Assembly (NCBI RefSeq): GCF_007828045.1
Contig: NZ_VITN01000002.1
Location: 62,001 to 126,000 of the forward strand
DNA length: 64,000 bases
Direction: 5' to 3'
DNA from: Nitrospirillum amazonense
GTDB taxonomy: Bacteria; Pseudomonadota; Alphaproteobacteria; Azospirillales; Azospirillaceae
A model generated the notes under the pieces. The model saw only the letters and a program-made list of their open reading frames with translations, ran no database searches and was not told the origin of the DNA. Below are positions 28,568 through 37,636 of the stretch, piece after piece (within the stretch, counting starts at the first letter, position 1; each line of letters begins with the position of its first letter). A program made the translations under genes and the position numbers.

Positions 28568-29512
28568 TCAGAAGCGGATGGTGAAGCCGATGAAGGGGTT
28601 CACATCATCGGCCGCCTTGCTCAGGCCGATGTTCACGCCACCATCCACGGAGAAGTTCGGCGTCACTTGATAGGTCACGCCTAAGTCCAAGGTGGCGACG
28701 GTGGCGGCATCGGGGCCGGTCTGCCGCTCGCCATACAGCTCTATATAGCCGTCCAGCACCTCGCCCAACGGGTGGCTGAGGCTGACGGAAAAGGTCAGGT
28801 CGGGATCGTAGCCGTCGCCGATGGCGTTGCGGTTCACGGCCAGCGTGGTCTGCGTGCCCAGTTCCCATTCCCCACCCAGCTTGATGGCGAAGGGCACGCC
28901 GATGCCGCCCTCGAAGGCGCCATTGCCGTAGGCGGTGGCGGCCGTGGGCAGCTTCACGAAGGGGATCAGGCCCAGGGCGGTCGTGCCCTCGCGATCATTG
29001 CCCCACAGGTTGATCTTGGCGCGCACGGTCATGTCCGACCAGCCGTGCAACCGGGTGTGGCTGCCGTTCCGCTCCGACAGGCCCATGACGGTGTAGGCGG
29101 GGGTGATGATGTCGACTTCCGTGTCGTCCCAGATGCCGATGCGGATATTGGGCGCCATGAAGACGGACTCGTGCTTGCGCGTGCCGTCGTCGTTATAGAA
29201 GTCGCGGTTATGGCTGATGATGTCCGTCTCGACCTGGACATGGCCAGGATCGATCGTGTAGGGGCCGTCGGTCTTGTCCGGTCGGTCGGGCGCGAATTCG
29301 CGCAAGCCCCCCTCTTCAGCGAAGGCGGGCGCGATACCGGCCGTGGCCAACAGCGCCACCGCCCATAATCCGGTTCTTAAGGAAAAATTCCGCAAAGCCA
29401 GCCCCGCCGTCGCCTGTGACAAATCGTCCCTGCGACACACGGTGCCAGGAATGGGTTTCCGGATGGTTAACCAAATGAACCGTCGAAGGTTACCGGGTGA
29501 TGAGGCCCCCAT
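28568..29512 (-). CDS. Outer-membrane beta-barrel protein (phenol_MetA_deg-like 'transporter')
   Basis: Up to 314 aa. The mature part starts near AFAEEGG and contains DRPDKTDGPYTIDPGHVQVE, many alternating aromatic strands and a terminal FTIRF, typical of a small outer-membrane barrel. The ATG at 29512 overlaps the upstream efflux gene by 23 nt and leaves a long N-terminal extension before the signal peptide. A TTG at 29422 with AGGGA nearby is a better-looking start. Family members are annotated as putative transporters with no defined substrate. Co-orientation with the efflux operon suggests it may be its last gene. Confidence 0.72.
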   Translation of the reverse strand: MGASSPGNLRRFIWLTIRKPIPGTVCRRDDLSQATAGLALRNFSLRTGLWAVALLATAGIAPAFAEEGGLREFAPDRPDKTDGPYTIDPGHVQVETDIISHNRDFYNDDGTRKHESVFMAPNIRIGIWDDTEVDIITPAYTVMGLSERNGSHTRLHGWSDMTVRAKINLWGNDREGTTALGLIPFVKLPTAATAYGNGAFEGGIGVPFAIKLGGEWELGTQTTLAVNRNAIGDGYDPDLTFSVSLSHPLGEVLDGYIELYGERQTGPDAATVATLDLGVTYQVTPNFSVDGGVNIGLSKAADDVNPFIGFTIRF

Positions 29513-30971
29513 CGGGCGGGGCGGCGTGGCCGGGCTCGCCCCCCTCCTCCGCTGGCGGCACGTTCCACCAGCCGCCGCCCAAGGCCTGGAACAGGGCGGC
29601 CGTGTCCATCAGACGGGCCGCCTGGGCCTGCATCAGAGTCAGGCGCGCCTGCGCCGCCGCCTGCTGCGCCGCCAGCACGGCCGAGGGCGCGGCCGCCCCC
29701 AGGGCCAGCTGCCGCCGGGCGAGGTCCATGGCATGGGCGGCGGCGGCGTCCGCCCGCTGCGCCGCCGCCAGGGCATCGCCGTCGCTTTTCAGCGCCGACA
29801 GGGTATCGGCCACGTTCTGGAAGGCCAGGACCACAGCGGACCGGTACTGCGCCGCCGCCTGGTCCAGGGCCGCCCGCGCCGCCTTTTCCTTATGCGCCAG
29901 GCTGAACCCTTCGAACACCGGCTGGGTCAGGCTGGCGCCGAAATTCCAGAAGCCGTTGCCGGCGGTGAACAGACTGTTCAACGCCGAGGCGCTGGACCCT
30001 GCCGCCCCGCTGAGCGTCAGGTTGGGCAGGCGGTTGGCCACGGCCACGCCGACATTGGCGCTGGCGACATGCAGGTTGGCGGCGGCCAGGCGGATGTCGG
30101 GCCGCTGTTCCACCAGCCGGACCGGCAGGCTGTAGGGCAGCTCCGCGGGCAGGGCCAGATCGCCCAGCTGGAAGGTTTCCGGCGTCGGGTCGGCCGGCAT
30201 GCGGCCCAGCAGGGCATTCAGCTGATGGCGCTGCTGTTCCAGCTGCTTTTCCAGGGGCGGCAGCGTCTGTTCGGCTTGCGCCAGCGCCGTCTCCCCCGCC
30301 GCCACGTCGGCGGCCGAGACCTGGCCCAGGTCCCGCTGGCGGCGCAGGATGGCCAGGGCCTTGCCGGCGTCGGCGATGATGGACCGGGTGGCGCCGACCT
30401 GCCCGCGCAGACTGGCCTCCGTCACCGCCGCCACCACCACGTTGGACGTCAGGGTCAGGTACGTCGCCTCGACCTGGAAGCGCTGGCCCTCGGTGGTGGC
30501 GTCCAGCGCCTCCTGCCCGCGCCGGGTGCCGCCCCACAGGTCCGGGCTGTAGGATACGGACAGCTGCGGGGTGAACAGGTTCAGCTGCGGCGCGTTGTTG
30601 GCCGCCGTGGGCGCCACGGTGCCGGTGGGGTCCTTCTGCCGCGTGGCCTGGAAGCTGGCGTCGATGCTGGGCAGGAAGGACCCGGCGTTGGCGTAGGCGT
30701 TTTCGCGCGCCACGCGCAGGGCCGCCTGCGCCGCCGCGACGTCGGCGTTGTGGGCCATGGCCTCACGCACCAGCCCGTCCAGGGCCGGCGATTTGAACAG
30801 CACCCACCAGTCGGCCGGAATGTCGCGGCCGGCCAACAGGCTCTGGTCCGGCAGCTTGGGCGGCGGGGCCAGCGCCGTCTGCGGCGGGGCGGCTGGTGTC
30901 CGGTAGTCCGGACCGACGGCGCAGGCCGCCAGCAGCAGGGCGGGGAGGATGGGCAGGACGTGGCGCATCAT
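29490..30971 (-). CDS. RND efflux outer-membrane channel lipoprotein (OprM/NodT family)
   Basis: 493 aa with lipobox LLAACAVGPDY, typical of NodT-type channels. Two OEP repeats with long helices form the trimeric tunnel (GEALAQAEQTL..., RPDIRLAAANLHVASANVGVA). The C-terminus extends to about residue 490 and ends in a charged tail. Its ATG overlaps the stop codon of the pump gene by 4 nt (ATGA), so translation is coupled. It completes a three-part efflux complex with the adaptor and pump encoded upstream. Confidence 0.92.
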   Translation of the reverse strand: MMRHVLPILPALLLAACAVGPDYRTPAAPPQTALAPPPKLPDQSLLAGRDIPADWWVLFKSPALDGLVREAMAHNADVAAAQAALRVARENAYANAGSFLPSIDASFQATRQKDPTGTVAPTAANNAPQLNLFTPQLSVSYSPDLWGGTRRGQEALDATTEGQRFQVEATYLTLTSNVVVAAVTEASLRGQVGATRSIIADAGKALAILRRQRDLGQVSAADVAAGETALAQAEQTLPPLEKQLEQQRHQLNALLGRMPADPTPETFQLGDLALPAELPYSLPVRLVEQRPDIRLAAANLHVASANVGVAVANRLPNLTLSGAAGSSASALNSLFTAGNGFWNFGASLTQPVFEGFSLAHKEKAARAALDQAAAQYRSAVVLAFQNVADTLSALKSDGDALAAAQRADAAAAHAMDLARRQLALGAAAPSAVLAAQQAAAQARLTLMQAQAARLMDTAALFQALGGGWWNVPPAEEGGEPGHAAPPDGGLITR

Positions 30972-33900
30972 TCAGCCTCCCCCACCTGGACCGGGCCATC
31001 CCGCATGGGCAGCGCGGTGCGGCTGGAGAACAGGCTGATCAGCACCGGCAGCACCACCAGAATCAGGATGGGCGCCAGCAGGATGCCGCCCACCACCACC
31101 ATGGCCAGCGGCCGCTGGACCTGGGATCCGATGCCGTGCGACAGGGCCGCCGGCAGCAGGCCGACGCAGGCGGCGATGCAGGTCATCATGACGGGACGCA
31201 GGCGCGTCTCCGCCGCCTTCACCAGCGCCGCCGCCCGTTCCATGCCGGCGTGGACCAGCTGGTTGAAGTAAGAGATGACGATGATGCCCTCCATCACCGA
31301 GATGCCGAACAGGCCGATGAAGCCGATGGCGGCGGAGATGGAGAAGGGCGTGCCGGTGGCGGCCAGGATGAAGATGCCGCCGACCAGCGCCATGGGCATG
31401 ACGCTGGCCGCCAGCAGGGTGTCGGTCATGGAGGCGAAGTTGAGGTACAGGAGCACGCAGATCAGCGCCAGGCTGACCGGGACGGCCACCGCCAGGCGGC
31501 GCACCGCGTCCTGCAGGTTGCCGAACTCACCCACCCATTCCAGGCGATAGCCGCCGGGCAGTTGCACCTGCTCCGCCACCTTCTGCTGCGCCTCCAGCAC
31601 GGCGCTGCCCAGGTCGCGGCCGCGCACGCTGAACTTGATGGGGATGTAGCGTCCCTGTCCCTCGCGATAGATGAAGGACGCGCCGGAGACCATGCGGATA
31701 TCGGCCACGTCGGCTAGGGGGATGGGTGCGGTCCCGGTGCCCAGCGCGGTCGTCCCCACGGTGATGTGGCGGATGGCGTCCAGGCTGCCGCGATCCTCAA
31801 GCGACAGGCGCACCATGATGGGGAAATTGCGGTCGCTGCCATCCTCATACAGGTTGCCAGCCGCCTGCCCGCCGATGGCGGCCTGGACCACGGCGTTGAC
31901 GTCGCCGGTGGACAGGCCGTAGCGGGCGGCCTTGGCCCGGTCCACCGTGATCTTGATGGTGGGCTGGCCCAGCGACTTGAAGACGCCCAGGTCGGTGACG
32001 CCCGGCACGGTGGACATCACCTGTTTGATACGGTTGGCGGTCTTTTCCAGCGTTTCCAGGTCGTTGCCGAACAGCTTGACCGAGTTCTCACCCTTAACGC
32101 CGCTGGCCGCCTCCTCCACATTATCCTCGATATATTGGGAGAAGTTGAACTCGATGCCGGGGAAGCGCTCGCTCAGTTTGGCTTCGATATCGCGGGTCAG
32201 GCGTTCCTTGTCCCAGCCTTCGGGCCAGCTGTCGAAGGGCTTCAGCGGCACGAAGAACTCGGCATTGAAGAAGCCGGTGGCGTCGGTGCCGTCATCGGGA
32301 CGCCCATGCTGGGAGATGACGGTCTCCACCTCCGGATAATCCTTGATGATGCGGCGGATGCCGTCCACCGCCTCGGTCCCCGCCTCCAGCGAGATGGACA
32401 GCGGCAGGTTGGCGCGGATCCAGAGGTTGCCCTCCTCCAGGTGCGGCAGGAATTCCATGCCCATGAAGCGGGTGCAGACGATGGCCAGCACCATCAGCGC
32501 GCCGGCCACGGCCAGCACCAGGCGCCGGTTGGCCAGGGCCAGGCGCAGCAGGGGCGGATAGAGGCGGTGCAGCACACGCACCACCACCGTGTCATGCTCC
32601 CGCACCTGCTCGGGCAACAGGATGGCGCTCAAGGCCGGGGAGATGGTGAAGGTGGCGATCAGGCCGCCGGCGATGGCGTAGGCATAGGTCTTGGCCATGG
32701 GGCCGAAGATGTGCCCCTCCACCCCCGACAGGGTGAACAAGGGCACGAAGCCAGCGATGATGATGGCGGCGGAGAAGAAGATGGCGCGATTGACCTCGAC
32801 GGCGGAGTTGGCGATGACGCCGAACCGGCCCTTCAGGATCACGTCCTGCCGCACGCTGTGCAGGATGGAGGCTTTGGCGAACCGCTCCTTGGGCGGCTGC
32901 GCCAGGTGGCGGAAGATGTTCTCCACCATGATCACGGTGGCGTCCACGATCAGGCCGAAGTCGATGGCGCCGACGGACAGCAGGTTGGCCGATTCCCCGC
33001 GCAGGGTCATGATCAGGATGGCGAAGAACAGGGCGAAGGGCACCGTGGCCGCCACGATGACGGCGCTGCGCAGGTCGCCCAGGAACAGCCACTGCACGAA
33101 GAAGATCAGGACGATGCCCGTGACCATGTTGTGCAGCACGGTATGGGTGGTCAGGTCGATCAGGTCCGACCGGTCGTAGATGGTCTTGAGGTACACGCCC
33201 GGCGGCAGGATGCCGGAATTGTTGATCTTCTCCATCTCCGCCTTGGCGGCCAGGATGGTGGGCTTGCTCTCCGCCCCCCGGCGCATCAGCACGATGCCCT
33301 GGACGATGTCGTCCTGGCCGTCCCGCCCGGCGATGCCCAGGCGCGGCTGGTTGCCCACGGTGACGGTGGCGACGTCGCCCACCAGGACGGGCGCGCCGTT
33401 GTTGGCCGCCAGCAGGGTGCCGCGGATGTCGTCCAGCGAATGGATCTGGCCCACGCCGCGCACCACCATGGCCTGGTCGCCGATGTTCACCGTCTGGCCG
33501 CCGACGTTGATGTTGGCGTTGTTCAGGGCTTGCAGCACGCCGGGAATGGTCAGGCCGTAGGCGGTCAGCTTGCGCTGGTCCACCGTCACCTCATAGGCCT
33601 TGGTCTTGCCGCCCCAGCCGGACACGTCGATGACCCCCGGCACGGCCTTGAAGCGACGCTGCAGCACCCAATCCTGCAGGGTCTTGAGGTCGGTGACGGA
33701 ATAGCCCGGCGGCCCCACCACCTGATAGCGCAGGATTTCGCCGATGGGGCTTTCTGGCGAAATGGCCGGCTGCACACCCGACGGCAGGTTGGACAGCTGC
33801 GACAGCTGGTTCGTCACCCGCTGCACCGCCTCGTCATAGGTGAAGTCGTAGGTAAACTGGATCTTGATGTCCGACAGCCCGAACAGCGAGACGGAGCGGA

Positions 33901-34141
33901 TGGCCGTGACATGGGGGATGCCGGCCATCTGCACCTCGATGGGCACGGTGATGTAACGTTCGATCTCCTCGGCCGACTGACCGCTGTTCTGGGTCACGAT
34001 CTCCACCATGGGCGGGACCGGATCGGGATAGGCCTCGATGTTCAGGCGCAGGAAGGCGCCCACACCCACCACCAGCAGGACGGCCAGCGCCGCCAGCATC
34101 AGCACGCGCTGGCGCAGCGCGAAAATGACGACCTTGTTCAT
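30968..34141 (-). CDS. HME-RND efflux pump, CzcA/CusA family
   Basis: 1057 aa with twelve expected membrane helices and two large periplasmic loops. The N-terminus (RLNIEAYPDPVPPMVEIVTQ) and EEIERYITVPIE are typical of the heavy-metal branch. The TM4 motif reads DFGLIVDATVIMVEN, keeping the D, D and E residues that serve proton transfer and divalent-metal export in CzcA, with Ala for the usual Gly after the second Asp. It exports cations such as Co, Zn, Cd or Cu/Ag; the ion cannot be told. It lies 4 nt after the adaptor gene and overlaps the channel gene by 4 nt. Confidence 0.93.
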   Translation of the reverse strand: MNKVVIFALRQRVLMLAALAVLLVVGVGAFLRLNIEAYPDPVPPMVEIVTQNSGQSAEEIERYITVPIEVQMAGIPHVTAIRSVSLFGLSDIKIQFTYDFTYDEAVQRVTNQLSQLSNLPSGVQPAISPESPIGEILRYQVVGPPGYSVTDLKTLQDWVLQRRFKAVPGVIDVSGWGGKTKAYEVTVDQRKLTAYGLTIPGVLQALNNANINVGGQTVNIGDQAMVVRGVGQIHSLDDIRGTLLAANNGAPVLVGDVATVTVGNQPRLGIAGRDGQDDIVQGIVLMRRGAESKPTILAAKAEMEKINNSGILPPGVYLKTIYDRSDLIDLTTHTVLHNMVTGIVLIFFVQWLFLGDLRSAVIVAATVPFALFFAILIMTLRGESANLLSVGAIDFGLIVDATVIMVENIFRHLAQPPKERFAKASILHSVRQDVILKGRFGVIANSAVEVNRAIFFSAAIIIAGFVPLFTLSGVEGHIFGPMAKTYAYAIAGGLIATFTISPALSAILLPEQVREHDTVVVRVLHRLYPPLLRLALANRRLVLAVAGALMVLAIVCTRFMGMEFLPHLEEGNLWIRANLPLSISLEAGTEAVDGIRRIIKDYPEVETVISQHGRPDDGTDATGFFNAEFFVPLKPFDSWPEGWDKERLTRDIEAKLSERFPGIEFNFSQYIEDNVEEAASGVKGENSVKLFGNDLETLEKTANRIKQVMSTVPGVTDLGVFKSLGQPTIKITVDRAKAARYGLSTGDVNAVVQAAIGGQAAGNLYEDGSDRNFPIMVRLSLEDRGSLDAIRHITVGTTALGTGTAPIPLADVADIRMVSGASFIYREGQGRYIPIKFSVRGRDLGSAVLEAQQKVAEQVQLPGGYRLEWVGEFGNLQDAVRRLAVAVPVSLALICVLLYLNFASMTDTLLAASVMPMALVGGIFILAATGTPFSISAAIGFIGLFGISVMEGIIVISYFNQLVHAGMERAAALVKAAETRLRPVMMTCIAACVGLLPAALSHGIGSQVQRPLAMVVVGGILLAPILILVVLPVLISLFSSRTALPMRDGPVQVGEAE

Positions 34142-34145
34142 GATC

Positions 34146-35384
34146 TCAGTCGCCCTGCGCCGCGCGATCGATGAATAGCGCGCCCTTGGTCACCACGCTG
34201 TCCCCCGCCTTCAGGCCGTCCAGCACCTCCACCAGGCCGTCCTGCTGCCGTCCCAGGGTGACGGGGCGCAACGCCAAGGCGTGGCGGGCGGCGTCGGCCA
34301 CCCAGACGCGCGACACGTCGCCCTCATGGATCACCGCCCGTTCCGGCACGGCCAGGGCCGGGGCGGCGGGGGCGGAGGCCAGGCGCACGGTGGCCATCAT
34401 CTCCGGCTTCAGGGCGCCGTCGGCGTTGTCCAGGGTGACGCGTACCGCCAGGCGCCGGGTGGCTGGGTCGATGGCGGGCGCGACCGCCGTCACCCGGCCC
34501 CGGAACACCCGGGCCGGATAGGCGGGCACGCGCGCCTCCACCTCCTGCCCCACGGCAACCGCCGGGGCGTCGGCCTCGCGCACATTGGCCAGCAGCCAGA
34601 CGGTGGAAAGGTCGGCCAGGGTGAAGGCCACGGCGCCGCCGTTGGCCGCGCCATTGACGTACTGGCCCGGGGATACCTGGCGCTGCAGCACCGTGCCGGC
34701 CACGGGTGCGCGCACCGGCGTCGGCGCCAGGGCGGCACCCTCATGCGCCAGGGCCGCAATCTCCTGCGGGGTGCGGCCCAGCACGCGCAGCCGGTCGCGC
34801 ACGGCGGCCAGGGTCGCCTGCGCCGTGCGGGCGGCCGTTTCCGCCGTCACCAGGTCCACCTGGGCTTGCTGCCAATCCTTCAGGGCGCCGCCGTCGGCCT
34901 GGTAGAGGTCGCGCTGGCGCTGTTCCGTCACGCGGGCCTGACGCAGTTGGGCATCCGCCGCGGCGGCGGCCGAAGCGGCGGTCGCCAGGTCGCCGCGCCC
35001 CTGCGCCATGTCGGTTGCGTCCACGGTCATGAGCACCGAGTCCTTGGCCACAGGGTCGCCCACGCGGGCGGTCACCGTGCCCACCTGACCGGAAACGGGG
35101 GAATAGACCGGCGTCGTCGCCTCATCATTGGCCGTCACCCGGCCATCGGTGTCGATGTGGGTCTGGAAGGGGTGCGGGGCCACGGTTTCCATGCCCAGCG
35201 TCGCCCACTGGCCCGGCGTCACCTGGAAGGTGCCGGGGGTGGCCTCGGGCTGGGGCGGCGGCGAGGCCGGCCGCGCATCGCTTTCCCTGATCACGATCAT
35301 CCCCACGACCGCGGCCACCAGCAAGGCGGCCCCCAGCCACTGCAGCCCGCGACCGGGACTGGGAAGAAAGCGGAAAGAAGGCAC
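34146..35384 (-). CDS. RND efflux periplasmic adaptor (membrane fusion protein)
   Basis: About 412 aa from a GTG at 35384 with GGAG 8 nt upstream; longer starts up to 35516 lack support. One N-terminal membrane anchor (LGAALLVAAVVGMIVI) is followed by lipoyl halves (YSPVSGQVGTV and VRAPVAGTVLQRQVSPGQYV), a helical hairpin rich in Ala and Gln, and beta-barrel and membrane-proximal domains. It links pump and channel. There is no His-rich N-terminal metal-binding region as in CzcB. First gene of the efflux operon. Confidence 0.9.
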   Translation of the reverse strand: MPSFRFLPSPGRGLQWLGAALLVAAVVGMIVIRESDARPASPPPQPEATPGTFQVTPGQWATLGMETVAPHPFQTHIDTDGRVTANDEATTPVYSPVSGQVGTVTARVGDPVAKDSVLMTVDATDMAQGRGDLATAASAAAAADAQLRQARVTEQRQRDLYQADGGALKDWQQAQVDLVTAETAARTAQATLAAVRDRLRVLGRTPQEIAALAHEGAALAPTPVRAPVAGTVLQRQVSPGQYVNGAANGGAVAFTLADLSTVWLLANVREADAPAVAVGQEVEARVPAYPARVFRGRVTAVAPAIDPATRRLAVRVTLDNADGALKPEMMATVRLASAPAAPALAVPERAVIHEGDVSRVWVADAARHALALRPVTLGRQQDGLVEVLDGLKAGDSVVTKGALFIDRAAQGD

Positions 35385-35570
35385 CCTAGACACTCCACGC
35401 CACAGTCGCGGGCAAACGGGGGAAGGCCTAAACAGCCGCGTCGCGATGACGCACCCACACGGTGCACCGCAAAAACCAAGGAAACGCGGGATCGCACCTT
35501 TGCAGGACCAGGGCAATGGGCCATTTCAGCGCAGGCGTCGCCGGATTTACTGGAGACGATTCCAAATTTT

Positions 35571-35611
35571 ATGGTTTGCGTACCATCGCGGTGTCGATTT
35601 GATTACACCGC
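35571..35611. promoter_or_regulatory. Two inverted repeats upstream of the efflux operon
   Basis: ATGGT (35571-35575) and ACCAT (35582-35586) form one short dyad. GCGGTGT (35588-35594) and ACACCGC (35605-35611) form a second with a 10-nt spacer. Both lie about 190-230 nt upstream of the adaptor start in the 635-bp gap 35385-36019. They could bind a metal- or drug-responsive regulator. Nothing else was recognised in this gap. Confidence 0.3.
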
Positions 35612-36019
35612 ACCGCGTGCACCGGCGCCGGAACGGTCGTTTTCCTTGGAATGTGCCGGGCGGCCGGCCCATCGACGGGCTTTCCCGGACGGCCGGCGGA
35701 GGGTTGGGCAGGTGCCCACCGACCGGCTGGGCCATTTGACGCAGGTCATAGGCCGAACGGCCGAAGACACGGTCTCGCCTCTCCACCCGCCGCCTTTGGT
35801 CATGCCGTACGGCAGGCCGGATATTCCCATCCTCGACCCGCCAGGCGGGTGGATAGGCATTCCGGCACGGCCCTTAGCGCTTTGGCCCGCCTGCCAGTTG
35901 CCACGGCAACGGGCCCCGCTATTTCCCGATTTGTTACCAGGGGAAGGCCCGGTGGGCCCTTCCGAATGGATCGTGAGATGCGCCGCTGGGGGCCGTCTAA
36001 GAAGGTCTGGAGGTCGCCC

Positions 36020-36277
36020 GTGCTGAACGCCCTGCGCAACCTTTTGTCGGTCACCGTCGTTCTTCTGCTGCTGGTTCCCCTGACGGATTTGACCATGCAG
36101 GTGCTGCCCCCCGTCATCGGCGCGCTGCCGCCGCTGCTGGTGGGCCTGGTCTTCCTGGCCTTCATGGGCCAGGTGCTGGTGGCCACCGTCCGCCATGCCC
36201 GCCTGCCGGGCATCCACTTGCCCAAGCCTGGGACCGGCTCCCATCCCGGTTCCCTGACGAGAGAGATCGCCCCATGA
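36020..36277 (+). CDS. Small two-helix membrane protein A
   Basis: 85 aa from a GTG with GGAGG 6 nt upstream. Two hydrophobic segments (LLSVTVVLLLLVPLTDL and LPPLLVGLVFLAFMGQVLV) are joined by a VLPPVIG turn, and the tail is basic and Pro-rich. I do not recognise a family. It resembles the next gene at its N-terminus (LNALRNLLS against NAPLRNILY; LTMQVLPP against LAVTLLPP), so the two look like tandem duplicates. The stop overlaps the next ATG (ATGA). Confidence 0.6.
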   Translation: MLNALRNLLSVTVVLLLLVPLTDLTMQVLPPVIGALPPLLVGLVFLAFMGQVLVATVRHARLPGIHLPKPGTGSHPGSLTREIAP

Positions 36278-36459
36278 ACGCCCCCCTCCGCAACATCCTT
36301 TACGCCATCCTCAGTCTGCTGCTGATCATCATGCTGGTGGATTTGGCCGTGACCCTGCTGCCGCCCATCCTGGCAGAGGTGTTGCGCATCATCGTCGGCA
36401 TCGGTGTCTTCCTGTTCCTGCTGCAGTTCCTGGCAGGCCTGTTCCGCAGAACGCCCTGA
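36274..36459 (+). CDS. Small two-helix membrane protein B
   Basis: 61 aa: LRNILYAILSLLLIIMLVDLA, a TLLPPIL turn, a second helix (RIIVGIGVFLFLLQFLAGLF) and a short basic end. It is a likely tandem paralogue of the preceding gene and is translationally coupled to it through an ATGA overlap. Function unknown. A strong terminator follows 24 nt later, so the pair forms a two-gene transcript. Confidence 0.6.
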   Translation: MNAPLRNILYAILSLLLIIMLVDLAVTLLPPILAEVLRIIVGIGVFLFLLQFLAGLFRRTP

Positions 36460-36482
36460 CACCTTAAGATCCCGACAACGCC

Positions 36483-36520
36483 GAATAGGCTTGGCCGCCA
36501 TCGCCAGGCCTATTCCTTTT
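36483..36520 (+). terminator. Intrinsic terminator after the small membrane protein pair
   Basis: A 12-bp stem with one G-U pair (GAATAGGCTTGG 36483-36494, CCAGGCCTATTC 36504-36515), a 9-nt loop, then CTTTT. Confidence 0.8.
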
Positions 36521-36606
36521 GTTCCCCTTTTGGACCTATTTCCCCTTGACGGCGGCCGCGCGTTCCCACACTCCATAAGGGCAAACCGGATGGGGAGATG
36601 CACGCG

Positions 36607-37383
36607 ATGCGCAAGGGTCTTCGGAACACCGCAACGGCCTTGGTTATGGCCACCTGCCTGGCCGGGGGCACCGCCCTGGCCGCCGATGCCGCCGGGGGCG
36701 CGTCGGTTCCCGGCGACAAGCAGACGCCCGGCCATCACACTTACATGTTCGTGCTGAGCTGGGAGCCGGAGTTCTGCTACCTGCACGGCGATGGCCATCC
36801 GGAGTGTGCCGCCGGCGACCGCGCCACCAGCTTCGGCGCCACCCACCTGACCCTGCACGGCCTGTGGCCGCAGTGGAGCAGCGCCTGCTCCCTCTCCGCC
36901 AAGGACAACGACCCCACCTGGAAGGACCGCGTGCTGCCGCCCCTGTCGCCATCGGTCCAGGGCACCCTGGCGGAGGTCATGCCCGGCATCGCCTCCGGCC
37001 TCACCTTGCATGAATGGCAGAAGCACGGCTATTGCAGCGGCCTGTCCGCCGACCAGTACTATGCCCAGGCCGGCGCCATGGTGAAGACGCTGGCCAGCAG
37101 CAAAGCCGGCACCCTGCTGGCCGAGGCCACGGGCAAGGGCGTGACGCGCAAGGCCCTGTGCGACGCCCTGGCCGCGGACTTCGGCGAGGCGGCGCGCCAG
37201 TCCGCCGTGCTGGGCACGGGCAAGGCCGCCTTCCTGACCCAAATCACCTTCACCCTGAAGGCCGCCGACGACGGCACCACCGCCCTGGACGCCGCCCACC
37301 TGACCGACAGCCCCGCCGACCAACCCGGCCGCTGCGACAAGGGCAACCCGGATGAGGCGCTGAAGGTGGCGGGGTTCAAGTGA
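36607..37383 (+). CDS. Secreted ribonuclease T2
   Basis: 258 aa with a Sec signal peptide (LAGGTALAAD). Both active-site blocks are intact: LTLHGLWPQW (CAS I) and LHEWQKHGYC (CAS II), with several Cys for disulphides. It cleaves RNA 3' of nucleotides via 2',3'-cyclic phosphates in the periplasm or outside the cell. The ATG at 36607 lies 9 nt after GGGGAG; the ATG at 36598 abuts that site. The next small gene starts at a GTG overlapping its stop (GTGA). Confidence 0.93.
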   Translation: MRKGLRNTATALVMATCLAGGTALAADAAGGASVPGDKQTPGHHTYMFVLSWEPEFCYLHGDGHPECAAGDRATSFGATHLTLHGLWPQWSSACSLSAKDNDPTWKDRVLPPLSPSVQGTLAEVMPGIASGLTLHEWQKHGYCSGLSADQYYAQAGAMVKTLASSKAGTLLAEATGKGVTRKALCDALAADFGEAARQSAVLGTGKAAFLTQITFTLKAADDGTTALDAAHLTDSPADQPGRCDKGNPDEALKVAGFK

Positions 37384-37577
37384 TCCGGCCGACGCTGGCC
37401 GAGATCGGCTGGTCGATGGTCTCGGGCCTGATCATGGCCGCCCTGTGCGCCGGTGCCGACGCCTTTGAGAATGTCCACGACGGCGCCCTCGTCCGGCACG
37501 CGGTCGAGATCTTCATAGTCGCGTCCGCCGTTGACCTGGGCATGGCGCTGCGGCGTCGGTCCAAGCGCCGGTCCTAA
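37380..37577 (+). CDS. Small membrane protein coupled to RNase T2
   Basis: 65 aa. The GTG start overlaps the RNase stop codon by 4 nt. One helix (WSMVSGLIMAALCAGADAF) and a second weakly hydrophobic segment (AVEIFIVASAVDLGMAL) are followed by a strongly basic end (RRRSKRRS). No family recognised. The coupling and the terminator directly after it support a real gene; whether it relates to the nuclease, for instance in immunity or anchoring, is unknown. Confidence 0.5.
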   Translation: MIRPTLAEIGWSMVSGLIMAALCAGADAFENVHDGALVRHAVEIFIVASAVDLGMALRRRSKRRS

Positions 37578-37581
37578 GAAA

Positions 37582-37611
37582 AAAGGCGGCGCCCGCGAGG
37601 ACGCCGCCTTT
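37582..37611. terminator. Bidirectional terminator between RNase T2 unit and gatA
   Basis: A 10-bp perfect stem (AAAGGCGGCG 37582-37591, CGCCGCCTTT 37602-37611). On the minus strand it runs into TTTTTTCTT, a strong signal for gatA; on the plus strand TTTCTT follows. Confidence 0.85.
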
Positions 37612-37636
37612 CTTCATTCCGGAACCGGAACAGCCT

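Noticed and set aside
35803-35814. Perfect 12-nt palindrome TGCCGTACGGCA
   Set aside because: About 15 such palindromes are expected by chance in 64 kb, and it has no special position or partner.
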